A DNA stretch of 14,051 bases from positions 1 through 14,051 of the forward strand of contig CANPWT010000024.1 of assembly GCA_947584775.1 (NCBI GenBank), written 5' to 3'. Positions within the stretch are counted from its first letter, which is position 1. Each line of letters begins with the position of its first letter. A program made the position numbers and the translations under genes. Under the pieces are notes generated by a model. That model was not told the origin of the DNA and ran no database searches. It saw nothing but the letters and a program-made list of their open reading frames with translations. Shown one piece after another: positions 6,824 to 12,956 of this stretch. The stretch comes from an uncultured Clostridia bacterium (GTDB lineage: Bacteria; Bacillota; Clostridia; Christensenellales; UBA1242).

Positions 6824-8257
6824 ATGTCATTTTGTAAGTTCAGCCCAGGATACGCAAACAAAAATTGCACGTTGGTAGACAACATTTTTATCAACGAGTT
6901 TTTGCCGTCCGCCCCTGACCTATGCGTAAAGGCATATATTATGGGTTTAAGCATGTGCAATAACGCGCTGGACTACAACAATACGCTTGAATATTTCAGC
7001 AAAACGCTTAAAGTTTGCGAAGAAGATGTTGTCTCCCTGTTTAAATATTGGGAAGATTTGGGTCTTGTTCAAGTTTTGTCCACCAACCCTATTGAGGTTA
7101 GATATCTGCCAATTAACGCTTCCAATGTTGGCGCTAAAAAATTTAAAGTGGACAAATATGCCGATTTTAACATCCAAATTCAGGAATTATTTGGCAAACG
7201 CATGGTTATGCCAAACGAATTTAGTGAATTTTATAACCTTATTGAGCGCAAACACCTTGCCGAGCCCGCACTAATTGCAATAACAAAATATTGCGTGGAC
7301 TACAAAGGTTTTAACCTTAGCCCCAATTATGTGTTAACCGTTGCAAAAGATTGGGTGCGCGAGGGCATTTTAACATACGAGCAGGTTGAACAAAAAATTA
7401 GCGAATTGGGCATGATTGACGATAAAATGAGTTTAATTTTATCCGCTATGGGCAGCAAGCGCAAAGTGCAAATTGAAGATAAGCAACTCTTAAATAAGTG
7501 GATGGACGCATTTGGTTTTGAACTAAATGTTATAATTTATGTCGTTAAAAGCGCTAAAAACAAAAAAAGGCACATGGACATAAATGTGCTGGACGAAATT
7601 TTAACCAAATATTTTGAACTGCGCCTAACCAGCGTGGAAGAAATTGAAAGTTACGAAAATAATAAGGAAAATTTAACCCACATTGCAAGCACAGTGAACA
7701 AAGAACTTGGCCTGTATTATGAAGATTTGTCTAAGGAAATTGATACATATGTTGTAACATGGCTAAACATGGGCTTTGATGAAACCACACTTAAAACCAT
7801 TGCGGACAACTGCTTTAAAAGTTCGGTGCGCACGCTTGAAGGCTTTAACAATATTATTTTAAAATTGTTTAAACTAGGCATTAACAACCTTAATGCTTAT
7901 AACGAATATTTGTCCGATAGTTTTGCAACAGATGAAACTATAAAATCTGTTTTAAACGCCCTCTCAATTAACCGCAATGTTAATAATATGGACAGGAATT
8001 TTTATCAGGTTTGGACATCCGATTGGGGCTTTACCATAGATGTAATTTTGCATGGTGCGGCGCTAAGCAAGGGCAAAAATAACGCTATGCAATATTTAAA
8101 CAAACTGCTTTCAAATTGGCACAGTTCGGGCTTAAAAACCCTAGATAAGGTTAAGGATTACAAAATTAAGGAGGACAACACAACCTTTATCCACAACAAC
8201 TACACCACGGAGCAAATTAAAAGTTTAATTACCAATTTGGACGAAGTGGAGGTGTGA
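6824..8257 (+). CDS. DnaD-domain replication initiation protein with four DDBH2-like repeats
   Basis: A 477-residue primosomal protein of the DnaD/DnaB superfamily of Bacillota, which helps remodel the origin or restart fork and recruits the DnaI-helicase complex. Residues 1-105 fit the N-terminal winged-helix (DDBH1) region. Four segments then resemble the DDBH2 helical unit, each ending in the pattern hydrophobic helix, two or three basic/polar residues, G or L, I/L, T/N, then V: about 115-192 (VAKDWVREGILTYEQV), 215-277 (ILTKYFELRLTSVEEI), 296-363 (ILKLFKLGINNLNAY) and 385-446 (LLSNWHSSGLKTLDKV). DnaD itself is about 232 residues with one unit and DnaB about 470 with two, so this is an expanded version. 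No Shine-Dalgarno sequence precedes the ATG. It ends in TGA (8255-8257), one base before the next start, so coupled translation with the loader gene is expected. Confidence 0.88.
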   Translation: MSFCKFSPGYANKNCTLVDNIFINEFLPSAPDLCVKAYIMGLSMCNNALDYNNTLEYFSKTLKVCEEDVVSLFKYWEDLGLVQVLSTNPIEVRYLPINASNVGAKKFKVDKYADFNIQIQELFGKRMVMPNEFSEFYNLIERKHLAEPALIAITKYCVDYKGFNLSPNYVLTVAKDWVREGILTYEQVEQKISELGMIDDKMSLILSAMGSKRKVQIEDKQLLNKWMDAFGFELNVIIYVVKSAKNKKRHMDINVLDEILTKYFELRLTSVEEIESYENNKENLTHIASTVNKELGLYYEDLSKEIDTYVVTWLNMGFDETTLKTIADNCFKSSVRTLEGFNNIILKLFKLGINNLNAYNEYLSDSFATDETIKSVLNALSINRNVNNMDRNFYQVWTSDWGFTIDVILHGAALSKGKNNAMQYLNKLLSNWHSSGLKTLDKVKDYKIKEDNTTFIHNNYTTEQIKSLITNLDEVEV

Positions 8258-8258
8258 T

Positions 8259-9170
8259 GTGAATAGGCAAAGTTTAATTAATACTATAAAACAAAATTTT
8301 ATGCTAAAACGCCTGCGCGCACAAGAAGAAAATGACGCCTTTATTTCCGCCTTGCGAAAAGACCCTGATTTTGACGGCTTATATAAAGAATACACCGCAA
8401 AACAGTTGGAATACGCCAAAACAAAGTTTATTGAAGAGGATGTTGCCCTGCGCCACGCGTGTGAGGATTTGCGCCAACAAATGGAAAGTTATTTAACCAA
8501 CCATAAAATGGATAAATCGCTTTTATACCCGCAATATTCGTGCAAAATTTGCAACGATACGGGCGTGGTTGGCGGGCGTATTTGCAGTTGCTTTTTGGGC
8601 GAATTGAACAAAAAAATATCCACCATGACAAGTTCGCAAACAAGTTTTAAAAGTTTTGATGTGTGCGATAATTCCATCATGAACGAGGACGATAAAAAGG
8701 CCTGCAAATGGCTAAAAACTTGGTGCTTAACCTACCCTAACACCACCAAAACCAACATCAACATTTTGGGTGGCGCTGGAACGGGCAAAACTTTCTTTTT
8801 AGAGTGCATTGCCAATGAAATGATTGCAAAAAACTTGTCCGTCTGCTTTAAAACCGCATTTGAACTAAACGAACTTGCGCGTTTGTATCATATTGGCAAG
8901 TCTTATGAATTTGGAGACATTTTAAAAGTGGACATTTTGCTAATTGACGACCTGGGCACCGAGCCAATTTTAAACAATGTTACTAAGGAATATTTGTATA
9001 ACCTTATAAACGTGCGCCAAATTAATCATCTGCCAACTATAATTTCCACCAATCTTTCGCTGGACAATATTTTGTCCCGCTACGATGAGCGCATTTTTAG
9101 CAGATTGGCAAATAAAAATTTGTCCACAAACATTATTTTAACCTCACAAGATAAAAGATTAAATAATTAG
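8259..9170 (+). CDS. dnaI: DnaI/DnaC-like replicative helicase loader (AAA+ ATPase)
   Basis: A 303-residue ATPase that loads the replicative helicase onto DNA during initiation or restart. The N-terminal part (1-90) is helical and charged, as in the helicase-binding domain of DnaI. C95, C98, C109 and C111 form the zinc-binding module (SCKICNDTG, ICSC). The AAA+ core has Walker A GGAGTGKT (171-178), Walker B ILLIDD (226-231), sensor 1 TIISTN ending at N265, and the arginine-finger segment DERIFSRL (276-283). It starts with GTG at 8259, one base after the dnaD stop. GGAGG at 8248-8252, inside dnaD, is its ribosome binding site, so the two are translationally coupled. The length fits DnaI (about 311). 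Fused to neither neighbour. Confidence 0.94.
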   Translation: MNRQSLINTIKQNFMLKRLRAQEENDAFISALRKDPDFDGLYKEYTAKQLEYAKTKFIEEDVALRHACEDLRQQMESYLTNHKMDKSLLYPQYSCKICNDTGVVGGRICSCFLGELNKKISTMTSSQTSFKSFDVCDNSIMNEDDKKACKWLKTWCLTYPNTTKTNINILGGAGTGKTFFLECIANEMIAKNLSVCFKTAFELNELARLYHIGKSYEFGDILKVDILLIDDLGTEPILNNVTKEYLYNLINVRQINHLPTIISTNLSLDNILSRYDERIFSRLANKNLSTNIILTSQDKRLNN

Positions 9171-9178
9171 GAGTATTA

Positions 9179-9610
9179 ATGGAAATTAAAATAAAATATT
9201 TTGCCGACATCACACCTATAGATTTTATTGAAGGCAACAAAAGCGATTGGATTGATTTGCGTTCGGCTGAGGATGTAACACTTAAAGCGGGCGAATTTAA
9301 ACTTATAAAACTAGGCGTTGGCATGAAATTGCCAGATGGATACGAGGCGCATGTTGTTCCGCGCAGCAGCACTTTTAAAAATTTTGGCATAATTCAAGCC
9401 AACAGCATGGGCGTTATAGACGAAACCTATTGTGGCGATGACGACCAATGGCGTTTCCCTGCCATTGCTTTGCGCGATACAGTAATCCACAAAGACGACC
9501 GCATTTGCCAATTTAGAATAATGGCACATCAGCCACCAATTAACTTTGTAAAAGTAGATAAATTGGAAAGCCAAAACCGCGGCGGCTTCGGCTCCACCGG
9601 CAAGAAATAG
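9179..9610 (+). CDS. dut: dUTP diphosphatase (trimeric dUTPase)
   Basis: Hydrolyses dUTP to dUMP and pyrophosphate, keeping uracil out of DNA and supplying the dTMP precursor. The 143-residue product has all five motifs of the trimeric family: DLRSAED (26-32), PRSST (61-65), GVIDETY (78-84), RICQF (108-112) and the C-terminal lid RGGFGSTG (134-141). Motif III departs from the common form: the tyrosine is followed by CGDDDQWRFPA instead of RGE, a version I associate with some Bacillota and phage enzymes, so a phage origin cannot be excluded. AGGAG (9169-9173) overlaps the dnaI stop codon, 5 bases before the ATG, and the gap is 8 bases, so it is the third gene of the replication operon. No hairpin terminator follows directly; the first good one is at 10101. 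Confidence 0.95.
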   Translation: MEIKIKYFADITPIDFIEGNKSDWIDLRSAEDVTLKAGEFKLIKLGVGMKLPDGYEAHVVPRSSTFKNFGIIQANSMGVIDETYCGDDDQWRFPAIALRDTVIHKDDRICQFRIMAHQPPINFVKVDKLESQNRGGFGSTGKK

Positions 9611-9652
9611 AAAACCTTTTAATGAGGGAATGTGTCGCAAACTGCGTCACGT
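9611..9652. other. Short spacer after dut
   Basis: I see no hairpin with a T run here. It contains AATGAGGGAAT, which partly resembles the arm of the palindrome at 12545-12575, so it may be a remnant of that other repeat family. Confidence 0.4.
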
Positions 9653-10023
9653 TGTCATACCGAGCGAGTGAAACGAGCCGAGTGTATCTATTTACGAGAG
9701 TACAATCCATAGTTTTCGCCTATATTCCTTTTATTGTAATGTTAATATTTATAAGAGATTCACTCCGCTCACTTCGTTCGGTCGGAATGACAGAAGTGCT
9801 TATTTTTAGGTTGTACTCGTCTGTCATACTGAGCGAGTGAAATCGAGTTTATCTGTTTACAAGAGTACAATGCATAGTTTTCGCCTATATTCCTTTTATT
9901 GTAATGTTAATATTTATAAGAGATTCACTCCGCTCACTTCGTTCGGTTGGAATGACAGAAGTGCTTATTATTAGGTTGTACTCGTCTGTCATACCGAGCG
10001 AGTGAAACGAGCCGAGTGTATCT
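9653..10023. repeat. Tandem 165-169 bp repeat built of inverted 37-bp arms
   Basis: Unit 1 is 9653-9821 (169 bp), unit 2 is 9822-9986 (165 bp) and a third is cut off at 10023. Each full unit starts with a 37-bp arm beginning TGTCATAC (9653-9689; about 9822-9854 in a shorter version; 9987-10023) and contains a related arm in the opposite direction ending GGAATGACA (9756-9792; 9921-9957), so it can form a large imperfect stem. The units are nearly identical outside the left arm, where unit 2 lacks 4 bases. The arm type, with repeated GAGCGAGTG-like steps, resembles dispersed palindromic repeats common in uncultured Bacillota. Small open frames across it (for example 9622-9840) are chance. Confidence 0.9.
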
Positions 10024-10100
10024 GTTTATGAAATGCTATTGTTTATTTGCTAATTTTGTTTATATAACGGCATTTTAATAATTTCCACATTAGAATGAGC
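10024..10100. other. AT-rich spacer before the shared terminator
   Basis: I see no gene, promoter or repeat that I can support here. It separates the repeat array from the bidirectional terminator at 10101. Confidence 0.4.
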
Positions 10101-10137
10101 CAACAAAAAAGCGAGGTTAACTCGCTTTTTTTTGTTG
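10101..10137. terminator. Strong bidirectional terminator between dut and rplA
   Basis: CAACAAAAAAGCGAG (10101-10115), loop GTTAA, then CTCGC followed by eight T and GTTG (10121-10137). The core is GCGAG/CTCGC plus six A-T pairs. It has a T run on either strand: T8 on the plus, T6 on the minus. It lies 31 bases past the rplA stop and is the end of the rpmG-rplA operon; on the plus strand it can stop transcripts that run past dut through the repeats. Confidence 0.9.
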
Positions 10138-10168
10138 TAAAATAACTTTTTGTAAAAAATGGTTTAGT

Positions 10169-10852
10169 TTATAAAGAATAGTTTACTTTTACGCTTGGAC
10201 CCATTGTTGTTGCAACGTAAACGGATTTTAAATATGTGCCTTTTGCTGCTGCTGGTTTTGCTTTAACAATAGCGTCCATAACAGTGTTAAAGTTGTTTAA
10301 AAGTTTATCTGCACCAAAACTTACTTTACCAATGCGGACATGGATAATGTTTTGTTTGTCAAGACGATATTCAACTTTACCTGCTTTAACATCTTTAATG
10401 GCTTTTTCAACATCCATTGTTACAGTGCCACTTTTTGGGTTTGGCATTAAGCCCTTAGGGCCTAAAATACGCGCACAACGGCCAATTGCACCCATCATAT
10501 CTGGGGTGGTGATGCACACGTCAAAATCTAACCAGCCTTGCAAAATTTTTGCAATAACATCGTCATCGCCAACAATGTCTGCGCCGGCTTTTTTAGCAAT
10601 TTCTGCTTTTTCGCCTTTGGTTACAACTAAAACCTTAACTGTTTTACCTGTGCCTTCTGGCAATACAACAACGCCACGAACTTGTTGGTCTGCATTTCTA
10701 CCATCAACGCCAAGTTTAACATGAAGTTCAACAGTTTCGTCAAACTTTGCTTTGCTTGTGTTTACAGCGGTGGTTAATGCTTCTAATGCATCGTAACTTT
10801 TTGTTTTATCTATCAATTTAGCACTTTCGATATAATTTTTACTTCTTTTCAT
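10169..10852 (-). CDS. rplA: 50S ribosomal protein L1
   Basis: L1 binds 23S rRNA at the mobile L1 stalk near the E site and helps release deacylated tRNA; in many bacteria it also represses translation of its own operon. The 227-residue product has the usual length, with the signature RCARILGPKGLMPNPKSGTV in the middle domain and the usual N-terminal KSYDALEAL and C-terminal LKSVYVATTMGPSVKVN segments. The ATG at 10852 lies inside the end of rplK (14-base overlap). GGAGGG (minus strand, 10863-10858) inside rplK, 5 bases upstream, is its ribosome binding site, so translation is coupled to L11. It is the last gene of the operon; rplJ and rplL do not follow. Confidence 0.98.
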   Translation of the reverse strand: MKRSKNYIESAKLIDKTKSYDALEALTTAVNTSKAKFDETVELHVKLGVDGRNADQQVRGVVVLPEGTGKTVKVLVVTKGEKAEIAKKAGADIVGDDDVIAKILQGWLDFDVCITTPDMMGAIGRCARILGPKGLMPNPKSGTVTMDVEKAIKDVKAGKVEYRLDKQNIIHVRIGKVSFGADKLLNNFNTVMDAIVKAKPAAAKGTYLKSVYVATTMGPSVKVNYSL

Positions 10853-11276
10853 TGTAGCCCTCCACTGTTACGCCCATACTCCTGCAAGAGCCAGCAATCA
10901 TGCTCATAGCGCTTTCAAGACTAGAAGCGTTAAGGTCTGACATTTTGGTTTGGGCAATTTTCTTTAATTGCTCAACTGTGATTTTGCCAACCTTATTGCG
11001 AGATTTGTCTGTACCTTTTTCGATGCCTGCTTCCTTTTTAATTAAGTCCGCAGCAGGTGGTGCTTTAAGAACAAAAGTAAAACTTCTATCCTCATAGATT
11101 GTGATAACGCAAGGGACAACATATCCAACTTGGTTAGCAGTTTTGTCGTTAAATTCTTTTACGAAAGCAGCAATGTTGATGCCGTGTGGACCAAGCGAAC
11201 TACCAACTGGTGGTCCAGGAGTGGCTTTGGCTGCTGGCAATTGAATTTTAACAATTGATTTAACTTTTTTTGCCAT
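10839..11276 (-). CDS. rplK: 50S ribosomal protein L11
   Basis: L11 forms the GTPase-associated centre of the large subunit with 23S rRNA helices 43/44. The 145-residue product is full length: the proline-rich N-terminal segment PAAKATPGPPVGSSLGPHGI (residues 14-33), the linker FVLKAPPAADLIKKEAG, and the C-terminal RNA-binding domain (VGKITVEQLKKIAQTK, AGSCRSMGVTVEG). The usual C-terminus near VEG is extended by YNEKK, and this extension is what overlaps rplA. AGGAGG (minus strand, 11286-11281) sits 4 bases before the ATG. The 93-base gap to nusG holds a candidate L1-binding element. Confidence 0.98.
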   Translation of the reverse strand: MAKKVKSIVKIQLPAAKATPGPPVGSSLGPHGINIAAFVKEFNDKTANQVGYVVPCVITIYEDRSFTFVLKAPPAADLIKKEAGIEKGTDKSRNKVGKITVEQLKKIAQTKMSDLNASSLESAMSMIAGSCRSMGVTVEGYNEKK

Positions 11277-11298
11277 AATTCCTCCTTTATTTTAATGG

Positions 11299-11323
11299 CG
11301 TGGTTATAGGTTACCCTCCCACG
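11299..11323 (-). promoter_or_regulatory. Candidate L1-binding autoregulatory site in the rplK leader
   Basis: On the minus strand this reads as a small two-stem hairpin: CGTGG, one G, AGG, loop GTAA, CCT, then ATAA, then CCACG. Outer 5-bp and inner 3-bp stems are split by an asymmetric loop. The known L1 target in 23S rRNA and in the L11-operon mRNA is also two short helices around an asymmetric loop, placed just before rplK, and L1 feedback is widespread among bacteria. Position and shape fit; the identity is inferred from fold, not from a covariance search. Confidence 0.5.
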
Positions 11324-11369
11324 AAAGTTTTTCTCTCTTTTAGGCGGATGAATTTCCTTAAAATTACTA

Positions 11370-11927
11370 TTATTTATTTTGCAATCTAACTTGATTAAAG
11401 CCTAGTTCAACTTCGCTATCTCGGCCAAACATTTCAACAACGCAAACCAATTTTTGATTTTGCTCATCAACCGATTTAACCTTGCCAACAAAACTGTTTA
11501 GCGAGCCCTCGATAATTTCTACCATATCGCCAACTTTAATGTCAAGGTCTATTTTAGCCTCAGTTTTTGCGCCGTCCACGCCCATGCGCCTTGCCTCGTC
11601 ATCGGTAATCGACACCGGCCTACCTTTTGGCCCAACAAAACCGGTGATGTATTGCGTACGGGTTACTGCGTGCCAAATATCGTCCCCATACATCATTTTA
11701 ACAAGGATGTATCCAGGCATTGTTTTTTTAGGAACAAGCACTTTTTTGCCGCGCTTTTCAACAAGTTCATCCTCCATAGGAATAACTATTTCAAAAATGC
11801 GGTTTTGAAGGCTGTATTTATCAATGGTGTTTTCCAGGTTTTGTTTTGCAACATTTTCATAGCCCGAAAACACACGCAATGCATACCATTTTGGTTCTTT
11901 ATCTTTATTATTATCTATAATTGCCAT
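11370..11927 (-). CDS. nusG: Transcription termination/antitermination factor NusG
   Basis: NusG binds the RNA polymerase clamp and modulates pausing, and links polymerase to the ribosome or to Rho. The 185-residue product has the NGN domain (about 12-115: KWYALRVFSGYENVAKQNL, and KKTMPGYILVKM) and the C-terminal KOW domain (about 131-180: KVGDMVEIIEGSLNSFVGKV, ending VELGFNQVRL). The length is normal. AAGGAG (minus strand, 11938-11933) lies 5 bases before the ATG at 11927. The gap to secE is 15 bases, the classic secE-nusG pair. Nothing is missing. Confidence 0.97.
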   Translation of the reverse strand: MAIIDNNKDKEPKWYALRVFSGYENVAKQNLENTIDKYSLQNRIFEIVIPMEDELVEKRGKKVLVPKKTMPGYILVKMMYGDDIWHAVTRTQYITGFVGPKGRPVSITDDEARRMGVDGAKTEAKIDLDIKVGDMVEIIEGSLNSFVGKVKSVDEQNQKLVCVVEMFGRDSEVELGFNQVRLQNK

Positions 11928-11942
11928 AAAAACTCCTTTTGC

Positions 11943-12260
11943 CTAATATAATAGCCCGGTAAGCCATTTGCAAACCCAATCTAAACCAAATAAAACAAGC
12001 GTAAAAACAATAACAACAACCAAAACTATGCCCGTTTGCTTAACAACTTCGCCAAATTTTGGCCAATTAACTTTTTTAAGTTCATTGCCCGTATCTTTAA
12101 GCGCTTTTGCAACCTTGTTAGGTTTTTTTTGTGCAGGTTTTTTGTTTTGTTTGTTTACGTCCTTTGCTTTAACTTCAACAACCTTAGGTTTAGCCTCTTT
12201 TGTGGTTTCCTTTTGGTTTTCGCTTTTGTCTTGCTTGGTAGGTTTATTTTTGTTAGACAT
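11943..12260 (-). CDS. secE: Preprotein translocase subunit SecE
   Basis: Small membrane subunit that clamps SecY in the SecYEG protein export channel. The 105-residue product has the SecE core at its end: the conserved amphipathic segment ELKKVNWPKFGEVVKQT (60-76) followed by one membrane helix (about 77-95). The first 50 residues are a lysine-rich, low-complexity cytoplasmic extension. I chose the ATG at 12260 and not the GTG six bases upstream, because GAGG lies 5 bases before the ATG and would touch the GTG. The ribosome binding site overlaps the rpmG stop codon, and the gap is 8 bases. Confidence 0.95.
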   Translation of the reverse strand: MSNKNKPTKQDKSENQKETTKEAKPKVVEVKAKDVNKQNKKPAQKKPNKVAKALKDTGNELKKVNWPKFGEVVKQTGIVLVVVIVFTLVLFGLDWVCKWLTGLLY

Positions 12261-12268
12261 ATTCACCT

Positions 12269-12439
12269 CTACTTAGTTTCTTTATGAGTAGTTTCTTTCC
12301 TACAAGTTGGGCAATACTTTTTAAGTTCCAACCTTTCAGGGTTATTGGCTTTATTTTTGGATGTGTTGTAATTTCTGTTTTTGCATTCAGTGCACTCTAA
12401 AATTATTTTTTCCCTTTTAGTTTTTGCTTTCTTTGCCAT
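12269..12439 (-). CDS. rpmG: 50S ribosomal protein L33
   Basis: A 56-residue ribosomal protein of the large subunit. It begins MAKKAKTKREKIILECTECK and carries two CxxC pairs (C16/C19 and C43/C46), so it is the zinc-binding form of L33. The middle TSKNKANNPERLELKKYCP is typical of the family. AAGGAG (minus strand, 12450-12445) lies 5 bases before the ATG at 12439. It is the first gene of the rpmG-secE-nusG-rplK-rplA operon, in the order usual for Bacillota, downstream of a clear promoter. Confidence 0.96.
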   Translation of the reverse strand: MAKKAKTKREKIILECTECKNRNYNTSKNKANNPERLELKKYCPTCRKETTHKETK

Positions 12440-12456
12440 AAATTCTCCTTAATCTT

Positions 12457-12477
12457 AAAAAAAACACCTACTTGGTG
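12457..12477 (-). terminator. Weak terminator-like hairpin in the rpmG leader
   Basis: On the minus strand: CACC, loop AAGTA, GGTG, then eight T. The stem is only 4 bp and begins almost at the predicted transcription start (about 12479), so strong termination is doubtful. It may be an attenuator, a pause site or a 5'-end stabilising stem. Confidence 0.3.
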
Positions 12478-12485
12478 GTATAGAG

Positions 12486-12514
12486 ATAATAACACAACCC
12501 GGGCGTTAAGTCAA
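12486..12514 (-). promoter_or_regulatory. Sigma-A promoter of the rpmG-secE-nusG-rplK-rplA operon
   Basis: On the minus strand: TTGACT (12514-12509), 17-base spacer, TATTAT (12491-12486), five of six matches in each box. Transcription should start near 12479, leaving a leader of about 40 bases before rpmG. The GC-rich spacer (GCCCGGG) stands out in this DNA. Confidence 0.85.
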
Positions 12515-12544
12515 GCCTTTTTAAAAAATTTATATAAAATTTGT

Positions 12545-12575
12545 AATGAGGGAGACCGCAAAGTTCTCCCTCATT
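12545..12575. repeat. Perfect palindrome, 11-bp arms
   Basis: AATGAGGGAGA (12545-12555) and TCTCCCTCATT (12565-12575) are exact inverse complements around a 9-base loop. There is no adjoining T run of terminator type. The right arm overlaps the start of the 89-bp direct repeat that follows. Confidence 0.85.
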
Positions 12576-12746
12576 GCTCCTACTCCACAAGGTCTTTTTT
12601 ATTAGAAATGGCATAATTTGTTGATACTTGGGACAAAATGCCGTTTGCACCGCTCTCCCTCATTGCTCCTTCTCCATAAGGTTTTAATTAATTGGAAAAA
12701 GCGTAATTTGCGAATATCTGAGCAAATAAGCAAAAGTGCCGTTTGT
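12565..12746. repeat. Two diverged direct copies of an about 89-bp repeat
   Basis: Copy 1 begins at 12565 and copy 2 at 12654; both start TCTCCCTCATTGCTCCT and share later blocks (CTCCA.AAGG, AT..CGTAATTTG-like and TGCCGTTTG steps). Short frames here (12468-12650 and 12602-12817, minus) share an LW-RSNEGE peptide only because the DNA is repeated; they are not genes. Probably a second dispersed repeat family. Confidence 0.7.
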
Positions 12747-12794
12747 GACGCGCGAACACTTGCAGCAAATGAACAATGGCGCAGTCTATGACAT

Positions 12795-12874
12795 GAGATA
12801 CACTCGGCTTGTTCCACTCGCTCGGTATGACAAACGAGTACAACCTTAAAATAAGCACTTCTATCTTTCCGACT
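12795..12874 (-). repeat. Inverted copy of the 9653-10023 repeat family
   Basis: The minus strand here reads GTCGGAAAGATAGAAGTGC, then a TTGTACTCGT block, then an arm TGTCATACCGAGCGAGTG (37-bp arm 12796-12832). It closely matches the junction of units 1 and 2 at about 9781-9859 on the plus strand. It is followed at 12875-12885 by AAGCGAAGCGC, the complement of the GCGCTTCGCTT block in the 49-bp repeat at 1-147. Confidence 0.85.
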
Positions 12875-12914
12875 AAGCGAAGCGCATGGAGAAATATATA
12901 AATAAAATGCTTTT

Positions 12915-12950
12915 AAAAAAAATTAAGAGTGAGGCTCACCTCTCTCTTAA
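12915..12950 (-). terminator. Terminator of the floA operon
   Basis: On the minus strand: TTAAGAG, A, GAGG, loop TGAG, CCTC, A, CTCTTAA, then eight T (plus-strand A at 12915-12922). Stems of 7 and 4 bp are separated by a single A-A mismatch. It begins 6 bases after the stop of the 12957-13364 gene. Confidence 0.88.
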
Positions 12951-12956
12951 CTAAAT

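Noticed and set aside
6824..9610. Prophage replication module (DnaD, loader, dUTPase)
   Set aside because: These three types do occur in phages, but no other phage gene is near, and the loader has the full DnaI layout with its zinc module; a chromosomal primosome operon is simpler. Not fully excluded.
9622..9840. 72-residue plus-strand frame
   Set aside because: Lies wholly in the repeat array and arises from the repeat arms.
12261..12266. Upstream GTG start for secE
   Set aside because: The GAGG motif would touch the GTG; it is correctly spaced for the ATG at 12260.
12468..12817. Two minus-strand frames of 60 and 71 residues
   Set aside because: They share a peptide because the DNA is a direct repeat, and one crosses the rpmG promoter; no ribosome binding site.
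12440..12956. A tRNA or other RNA gene upstream of the rpmG operon
   Set aside because: tRNA genes often lie here in Bacillota, but I found no cloverleaf; the space is filled by the promoter and repeats.
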